Source of the DNA: Cichorium intybus
Lineage: Eukaryota > Streptophyta > Magnoliopsida > Asterales > Asteraceae
Assembly (NCBI GenBank): GCA_023525715.1
Contig: CM042012.1
Location: 54,179,004-54,243,003, forward strand
DNA: 64,000 bases
Reading direction: 5' to 3'
The number at the start of each line of letters is the position of its first letter. Positions within the stretch are counted from its first letter, which is position 1. The notes under the pieces are model-generated. The model saw nothing but the letters and a program-made list of their open reading frames with translations, made no database searches and was not told where the DNA came from. Positions 58,331-64,000 of the stretch are shown here, in pieces. Made by a program: the position numbers and the translations under genes.

Positions 58331-60064
58331 CATGGCCAACCCCAAGAGCGGTTTTACATGGGAAACTGATTGAAGAGGGATGTGCCAAAGTACAAATTGA
58401 TGAATTCGTTGAAACGTTTAAGGACCTGCCAGTCCATTCAGTCACAAGAACAGATGAAGTTAGAACTGTTGAGGATTTGTATCATGCAATCGTTCAGTGG
58501 CCTAGACATGCACTAAATGTTTTTTTTAAAAGGAATATGAATATATTTCTCTATAATATTGTTAAATATAAATTACAATATATTGTAGCTTGGGACCAAC
58601 GACGCATCAACCAAATCGTCACTAGTTGGATCAAATCACACCTCCCCGCCATCACAAATTGATACGACATCAGTTTATAAGCCACAGGTATTCGTACCAA
58701 CAAATTTACATTTGTTGTTAATTTATATAGTTTGAACTATTAAAAGTTATAACATTTTGTTTGTTATTTTAGTTTCAAGGAAACGACAGTGATATTTTTG
58801 GTCGGAATGAGCCCTCTTTTACAAATTTGGTTAGTCTTTAAATTCCTTAATTTAGTTACTTTGTTAATATATATAATGAGAATATAAATACTAATTGTTT
58901 GTGTTTTGATTTTTTAGCTAATGTCACAAATGGCTACTTCTACACATGTACACCAACCATCAATCCAAAAATTTGTTGACCCTGAAGTGGATGGATTGTT
59001 GATCAAAATACGGAATAAAGGAAAGAAACATACAGATATACTTGATCAACTATCCCAAACTGTTTGGTGGTGAATTTTTTTTTAATACCTTGTCACCGAA
59101 AGGGTTGTATCCCAACATGGTTGAATTTGACATCGTACTTTCAGAGGTCTTACAACTATTGTTAAACCGTCAGCTTGATCTCCACATTCTACAATGGTTT
59201 GCAATGTAAGTTCTTATTACTTATTATTGCTTTTTGTTGAACTTATAAAATATCATTTTATATATGATTTAGTTTACTAACCTTATATAATATAATTAAG
59301 GTATTTTTATGAGCTGCCGAAGAATTCGTCTTGCGCTTTCCTTGATGCGAGAATTATTAAAGATGATGACGACAACAAAACAAAACGAGCCGCCGTCATA
59401 CATCACATAAAACAATTAGTTTTGCATCATGAGAAGAAAGATTTTTTTCTTGCACCATATATATCTAGGTAATATATAATTCTCCATATAATACATATAC
59501 ACACTAAACATACGGAAAGCCTAAATGTTTTCTGATTTATATTTTTATAGAGGACATTGGGTGCTTATTATTCTTTGCCTAAAAAACGGAATCGCGTATA
59601 TTCTTGACTCTTTAAAACGTTCGCTACACCGGCCAATTACCCCATTGTGTCTATTATAGATGAAGCTTTCCCGGGTACATATAAATGGAAGATGGCAAAG
59701 GTTTTTTTTAAAATTCATTTTTTTCAATTTATATGAAGGTGTTGAAAATATTTATTTGTGATTTAATTACAGTGCTTCAAATAAAAAGCCGGCTGGGAAT
59801 GTGGTTTTGTAGTCATCAAACATATGCAGGACTTCGTTGAGACGATTCAACACAATTGTCCCACTAAAGAAGTATGTGTTCTTTTGGTATAAAAATATAA
59901 CTTTTCTTTCTTTGTATACCTGAATATAATATTGTCGTAATTGCTTTTAGTTTTGGAACAAGAACATGCTGTTTTCGAGTGATGATATCGAGCAAATGGT
60001 ATTAAATATATTGCCAATGTTAGTTAGCAAGGAGATTGAAGGCCGCCGGGAGAATATTCAATAA

Positions 60065-60270
60065 GAAACGATTTTGTGTAGCATTGTTCTTGGACATATG
60101 TTTATATATAGTATTATAGCATTGTACTCTATAAGATACAAATTTGTATATAATTATGAATGTTGGTACTGGATCAAATATTTGTATAATGACCCGAAAT
60201 AAATTTAGAGTGCGTAATATATGATTATATGCATGGACCGAAATAAATTTTAGTGCAATTTGTTTGTTTT
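60065..60270. other. 3' region of the Ulp1 gene
   Basis: AT-rich, with ATAATGACCCGAAATAAATTT (60188...) repeats. No gene. Confidence 0.5.
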
Positions 60271-60771
60271 TTTATCATGGGCCACAGCTACTTTGTAGGA
60301 CTAAGCCCATATGGCACGCAAAGCCCATGTGTCAGGCTAAGCTCAAACGGAGACTAAACCAATGTCTCACACTAAACCCATGTCGTAGACTAAACCCATG
60401 TGGTACGCTAAGCCCAAATAGTAGAATAAGTCCATGTGTTAGGCTAAGCCCAAACGGCTGACTAAGCCCATGTCGTAGGCTAAGCACAAAAGGCAGACTA
60501 AGCCCATGTGTCAGGCTAACTCCAAATGGCAGACTAAGCCCATGCTAAGCCTAAAACAAATTATATGATGCGGTTAATATTATATGCTGCGTTGTTTTAA
60601 TGATGCGGGTTATATGTATTTAGTGCGATGTTCTATACTTTCAGGAAAGCTCATTTGATGCGGTTTAGTCATTGTTGATGCGGTTTGATAAACCGCACTA
60701 ATAAATGTGATATTTAATACTGCACAATAATTAGGTGCGGTTGAATAACCGCATCTAAATACCATTTTAAC
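60271..60771. repeat. CACTA right subterminal repeats
   Basis: About 13 degenerate copies of a ~22-bp unit (GACTAAGCCCATGTGTCAGG) at 60295-60560, in the same orientation as the block near 1617-1670, followed by GATGCGGTTT/AACCGCA palindromic motifs (60565-60770). Confidence 0.8.
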
Positions 60772-60800
60772 CGCATCAACAAATCACTTCTGTACTAGTG
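60772..60800 (-). repeat. CACTA right terminal inverted repeat
   Basis: Inverted: CACTAGTACAGAAGTGATTT, followed by TSD TCT. Confidence 0.9.
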
Positions 60801-60989
60801 TCTTGAAAAACTATTCCTTTACTACCATTTGAAAATAACCTGATCACTAACATAAATCTTCGCTCAAAATGTAGGATAAGCAACATGAAATTGCAACCTT
60901 AATGGTTTCTAGATTGATACCTAAACACCTTTATAGAAATTTAAATAGTATGAACTAATTGGTATTATCAACGAGAAGAAGAAAGTGTC

Positions 60990-61281
60990 CCATCAGGTAA
61001 AAATATGGGTCGGTATTCGATAGGTAAATATTTGGGTCGGTATTCCGTCAGTAAAGTGAAAAATATCGGTCAACCTAATTGGGTCGATATTCCGTCGGTG
61101 ATTACTGAAGCAAGTATACAGTCAGTATTCTGTCACCAAAACCGTCGATATTCGGTCGATATAATCTACCACCATCTATTTTTTTCCCTCGCCAATTCCG
61201 CCGGTAATCATCGGTAACGGTGAATGGTTACCGAATACCGACGGAAATCTCCGTTAGTGATACCCTAGCATTCTCGTAGTG
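60990..61281. mobile_element. Remnant of a second CACTA-type element (right end)
   Basis: Ends in GCATTCTCGTAGTG, the inverse of CACTACGAGAATGC, very close to common plant CACTA ends (CACTACAAGAA). Inside are repeated TCGGTATTCCGTC/ GTCGATATTCGGTC motifs as in subterminal regions. No left terminus was found, so it seems truncated. Confidence 0.55.
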
Positions 61282-61945
61282 AATGAAAATTATAATATCT
61301 TTCATTGTTTTTGAATTTTTAACTATATAATTTGATTAAAGAACACCAACATGAAATATAATATGTGCTTGAAATAAAAACTAAATGAGAAGGTTTTATA
61401 AAACATGTCCACGAGATCATGATGTATGTTTAATTACTAAAAATTCTGTCAAAAAATATTATGTATTTTCAAGAAAGTTTTTAAATTTAGTTTTTATTAT
61501 TTGACATGACTAGACTGAAAGGTGTCGTTGCTGCCGACAACGATTCCACCTCAGCGATGACCACCCATGGCGGCTGATTTTCTCTACAAGCCCTCAGTGG
61601 GGGTGGTAGCCGCAAAGAAAAAAGGGAGAAGACAGGAGAGATGGCGGCTGATTTCGTCTACGCTCCTTCATCGATGAATTTCAATGCCGGCATCACGGAA
61701 CGGTGATACCGGCGGCATCAAAGCGCCGCGTGAATGCCGATGGGGATTTTTGTCACTTACAAATCCAGGAAACAACATGCAGAAGATAATTAAGAACAAA
61801 TAGGCGAGCCATATAGGGTCATACTAAACAACTCGATCCCATAATACAATTATCAAGATTTGCATTATTTTTCAATGAATTCAAATAAAAGTTATGTATA
61901 TATATGGTCTTAACAACTATATATTTATGGTGAATCTTTAAGCAA
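61282..61945. other. Intergenic DNA
   Basis: No gene. 61510-61750 has a GC-richer stretch with a repeated GGCGGCTGATTTTCTCTAC motif (61571, 61644). 61760-61945 would be the 3' UTR of the protease gene. Confidence 0.5.
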
Positions 61946-63187
61946 TCAACATCCTCCAGGAGCAAATCCGACCTTCCCTGCAGACACATCGTACACAACC
62001 TCCAAGGTCTTTTGCTGAGTATTCCCAAATATACCAAAATCAGAATCATCCCGGTTCCCTGCAAAAGCTAAGCAATACACTTGATCCTCAATTGGATAAA
62101 GTATTCCTTGAGGTGGAATTTCCACGTTTACATTCCCACCCCAAACCACACTTATCTTGGGTATTGTGACATCACTATATTTGCTTAAATCATAGCATGT
62201 ATCAAGTAGAGACGACGCTGATTTAGTCAAGGGGTATTGTGTCATTTCTGCTCGAAACGCCTTACGTAGAGCCGAGTAGGCCGTAGGAGGGAGCCTTGTG
62301 ATGACAGTTCCTGAGTCTATGATCATGCCCGATGTTGCAAACACCGTTGGACTTATTGATAATTTGTTTCCACCAACGTATATAGCTTCAAGATCAAGAC
62401 CGTAGAAGGAGTTCCCTTGTGATTTAGAGAGCGGGGTGTAAGTAACATTGCTATCAATTCCGCTACTTCCGAATGTTAGGTAACCAGTAGAGCTAGCTGT
62501 TGAAGGGAGACAATAGGAGAAGACTTTCCCATATTTTTTAGCGGACTGCAACACAAGAGACAACTTGTCCCTACCAAGTCCTATCAACCCAGCAGCACCT
62601 CGAAAGAGTCCTTCGTTTAACTGGCCACACCCAAAAAAGAAACCCTCAATTGGATCATCTGGAAACAGTGTGAGTTTATCTTTTGCAAAGAATCCGGCTG
62701 TGATTGATCCATCTCCATATTGAATGCGGTAAACACAAGTCGATGATTCGCAAAGGGGTGGGTATCCTGTTGCTGAAGAGAGTCCAGAGCACTCGGTTGA
62801 GTTGCAAGTGATGTTTGAATATGTTGTAGATGAGGAAGGTTGAAATATGGGTTCTATCTGGCTGTAGCAGGACCCGGCGCATGGCTGGCACTGTGTCCAT
62901 GTTAAATCGCTGCCTGTGTCAAAAATGAGCGTAAGGAGTTTCTTTGGGGTGCCCAATGCAACAGTCACTATGTAGTTTCCGGTTCCGATTGATCTGCCAG
63001 ATTTTGCAATGAGAGTAGTCTTGGAGCCTTGGATGTCTTTTTTCCGTGTCTTGATGATTGAGTCGACTCTAGACTGATCATGGGAGAAGATTTCTTCCAC
63101 TGTCAAGGGTTTCACCATGCTGTCACTGAGCTTTGAGCATGGTCCATGTTTGTGAACCACTTCCAAAGATCCCCTTTTCTTGTTACC
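61946..63187 (-). CDS. Aspartic protease, nepenthesin/At5g10770-like (exon 1 not seen)
   Basis: An intact exon of ~413 codons ending GFAPGGC and a stop at 61946. First catalytic motif FDTGSDLTW (DTGS ~residue 83 counted from a TTG at 63166), second MIIDSGTVITRL (~284). Plant nepenthesin-type Cys-rich insert TWTQCQPCAGSCY. Prepeptide-like SLEVVHKHGPCSKL at the start matches the second exon of At5g10770-type genes, and CTAG/GT at 63187-63188 is a possible acceptor. The signal-peptide exon should lie upstream (higher coordinates) but I find none up to 64000, so it is outside the window or lost. These enzymes are secreted or vacuolar/apoplastic proteases. The ATG is absent from this exon, so it is partial. 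Confidence 0.88.
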   Translation of the reverse strand, partial: GNKKRGSLEVVHKHGPCSKLSDSMVKPLTVEEIFSHDQSRVDSIIKTRKKDIQGSKTTLIAKSGRSIGTGNYIVTVALGTPKKLLTLIFDTGSDLTWTQCQPCAGSCYSQIEPIFQPSSSTTYSNITCNSTECSGLSSATGYPPLCESSTCVYRIQYGDGSITAGFFAKDKLTLFPDDPIEGFFFGCGQLNEGLFRGAAGLIGLGRDKLSLVLQSAKKYGKVFSYCLPSTASSTGYLTFGSSGIDSNVTYTPLSKSQGNSFYGLDLEAIYVGGNKLSISPTVFATSGMIIDSGTVITRLPPTAYSALRKAFRAEMTQYPLTKSASSLLDTCYDLSKYSDVTIPKISVVWGGNVNVEIPPQGILYPIEDQVYCLAFAGNRDDSDFGIFGNTQQKTLEVVYDVSAGKVGFAPGGC

Positions 63188-63690
63188 TAGTTTATGAATT
63201 TTAATCTTATTCAGTGATTTTGTTCGAATAGGTTATATCATGTTGTATATACTTAATGGGCTAAAGCTGAAATTTGTATCTTAGGCGGTAGAAATTGTTT
63301 TCATTCATAACTTCAAACCGTAAAATTAACTTATGCCAGCCTGACAAACCTGTTTGGTTTGATGTAGTCTTAATTGCTCAGGTAATCGTATAGTTATGCT
63401 CTCATTGTATTTTATTCTTTTTGTTTTCCCAGATATTTTAGGATCTGCTAGCTCTATGAGCCATGGATGCATGAAAGTATTTGGCTCAGTTCATTATCTA
63501 CCCTTTATTAGAACTAATCGACTCCTGGAATGATTATCTAATGATCAAAGGTCATTGTAAATGACTTAACAAAAATGCTAAAAAGTAGGTTGCTGCTTGT
63601 GGGGAATTATCCAGTAGTAAAAAAAAATTTAGACGAGTGAAAACATGCATGATGAGAACGAAGCTCTAGTCCGACTTATAAATTATATTA
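63188..63690. other. Upstream/intron region of the protease gene
   Basis: AT-rich, no hydrophobic signal-peptide exon or other gene seen on either strand. Confidence 0.5.
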
Positions 63691-64000
63691 TATTATATAT
63701 ATATACAATTGTTACCTGAAGAGTACCACTTTAGTTTTATTATAATTTTTACCCCTGTAGTTTTAATTTGTATAATTATAGTTTTAGTCTCTATAGTTTT
63801 AATTTTTATTAATTACAATTTTGGTCCCTATAGTTTTGTTTGCCAGTTTAACATTATTACAGTTTTGATCCCTGTAGTTTTAATTTGTTGACTTCCTTAA
63901 CCGCAGCAACGCGCGGCTCTCTTCCGCTCGTATATATACAATTATTGCCTTGAATGAACAGTACTACTTTAGTTTATTACAATTTTTACCCCTGTAGTTT
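63691..64000. repeat. Degenerate TTTGGTCCCTGTAGTTTTAA-type repeat
   Basis: Units of the kind GTCCCTATAGTTTTAATTT recur 5-6 times. A ~239-bp segment beginning TATATATACAATTGTTACC near 63697 recurs from about 63934 and runs off the window. This resembles dispersed plant repeats of unknown origin. Confidence 0.55.

Larger units (their letters stand above)
50433..60064 (+). pseudogene. CACTA second gene: plant-transposase-like + Ulp1 (C48) protease
   Basis: Twelve exons with GT-AG borders: 50433-50675, 50778-50972, 51075-51323, 51398-51646, 51728-51799 continued at 58336-58518, 58589-58687, 58773-58829, 58919-59205, 59301-59468, 59551-59700, 59773-59871, 59951-60064; about 720 aa. The first exons resemble the plant transposase (Ptta/En/Spm, PF03004-like) family (EIIWDQLVEKHNFVGSV, DPLTRLLGPEHGGRSRTV). 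The C-terminal half is a Ulp1-type protease: His in GHWVLIILC (59555), Asp in YILDSL (59606), Cys in GWECGF (59800). Such domains remove SUMO. Broken by the Athila insertion in exon 5, frameshifts near 59075 and 59640, and TAA at 59782-59784 replacing the conserved Gln six residues before the Cys. Confidence 0.85.
1120..60800 (+). mobile_element. Giant CACTA (En/Spm) transposon with nested insertions
   Basis: The left end begins CACTACTACAGAAGTG and the right end is the reverse complement of CACTAGTACAGAAGTG. The ends match over 29 bp with a few mismatches and are flanked by the 3-bp direct repeat TCT (1117-1119 and 60801-60803), the target length typical of CACTA elements. The TNP2 gene lies at the left and a Ulp1-protease-bearing gene at the right, both on the plus strand, which fits one element rather than two. 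Removing the solo LTR, both Athila-type elements and the Tekay element leaves roughly 27.6 kb, about 12 kb of it satellite. Both genes are broken, so transposition would need proteins supplied in trans. Confidence 0.85.

Noticed and set aside
61005..61217. 70-aa ORF
   Set aside because: Lies in repetitive subterminal-like DNA of the CACTA remnant, no gene features.

Overview
The window is nuclear DNA of a eudicot plant, probably Asteraceae (an inference from the retroelement types and the plant gene families; no species-level marker was seen). It is AT-rich, genes have short GT-AG introns, there is one 23-base run of N, and nearly everything is transposable-element DNA. The only gene clearly outside transposons is a partial aspartic protease gene near the right edge.

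The main architectural result is that one CACTA (En/Spm, Plant_transposase-type) DNA transposon runs from 1120 to 60800. Matching 29-bp terminal inverted repeats start CACTA at each end and both are flanked by the 3-bp target duplication TCT. Its left part holds a decayed TNP2 transposase gene (1993-5297). Its right part holds a second multi-exon gene (50433-60064) with a plant-transposase-like N-terminal half and a Ulp1-type C48 cysteine protease domain at its C-terminus. Everything between these is internal CACTA DNA or later insertions.

Nested inside, left to right: a 91-aa minus-strand ORF with its own TATA box; a Helitron (3' end at 23567, 5' end near 7767) carrying a 106-aa gene candidate; inside that Helitron a solo LTR (7807-10102, TSD ATACT) and an 11.5-kb Athila-type Ty3/gypsy element on the minus strand (10116-21663, TSD CCCAT); a satellite array of about 150-bp monomers rich in telo-box motifs (24405-34937 and 46646-48238) split by a minus-strand Tekay/Del-type chromovirus (34938-46645); an apparently intact 3-exon F-box-like gene (48510-49355); and a second, non-autonomous Athila-family element on the plus strand (51800-58330, TSD CATGG) that interrupts exon 5 of the Ulp1 gene.

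Outside the CACTA lie a TRIM-like mini LTR retrotransposon at the left (192-1065), a second CACTA terminus (61281), and an At5g10770-like aspartic protease exon (minus, 61946-63187) with exon 1 not seen. All the transposon proteins carry stops or frameshifts, so no element here looks autonomous now. The intact reading frames are the F-box-like gene, the 106-aa and 91-aa ORFs, and the protease exon.

The most unusual signals are the telo-box satellite with higher-order structure housed in a CACTA and flanked by an imperfect inverted repeat, and a set of CG-rich split palindromes that recur in the LTRs and non-coding spacers of both Athila-family elements.
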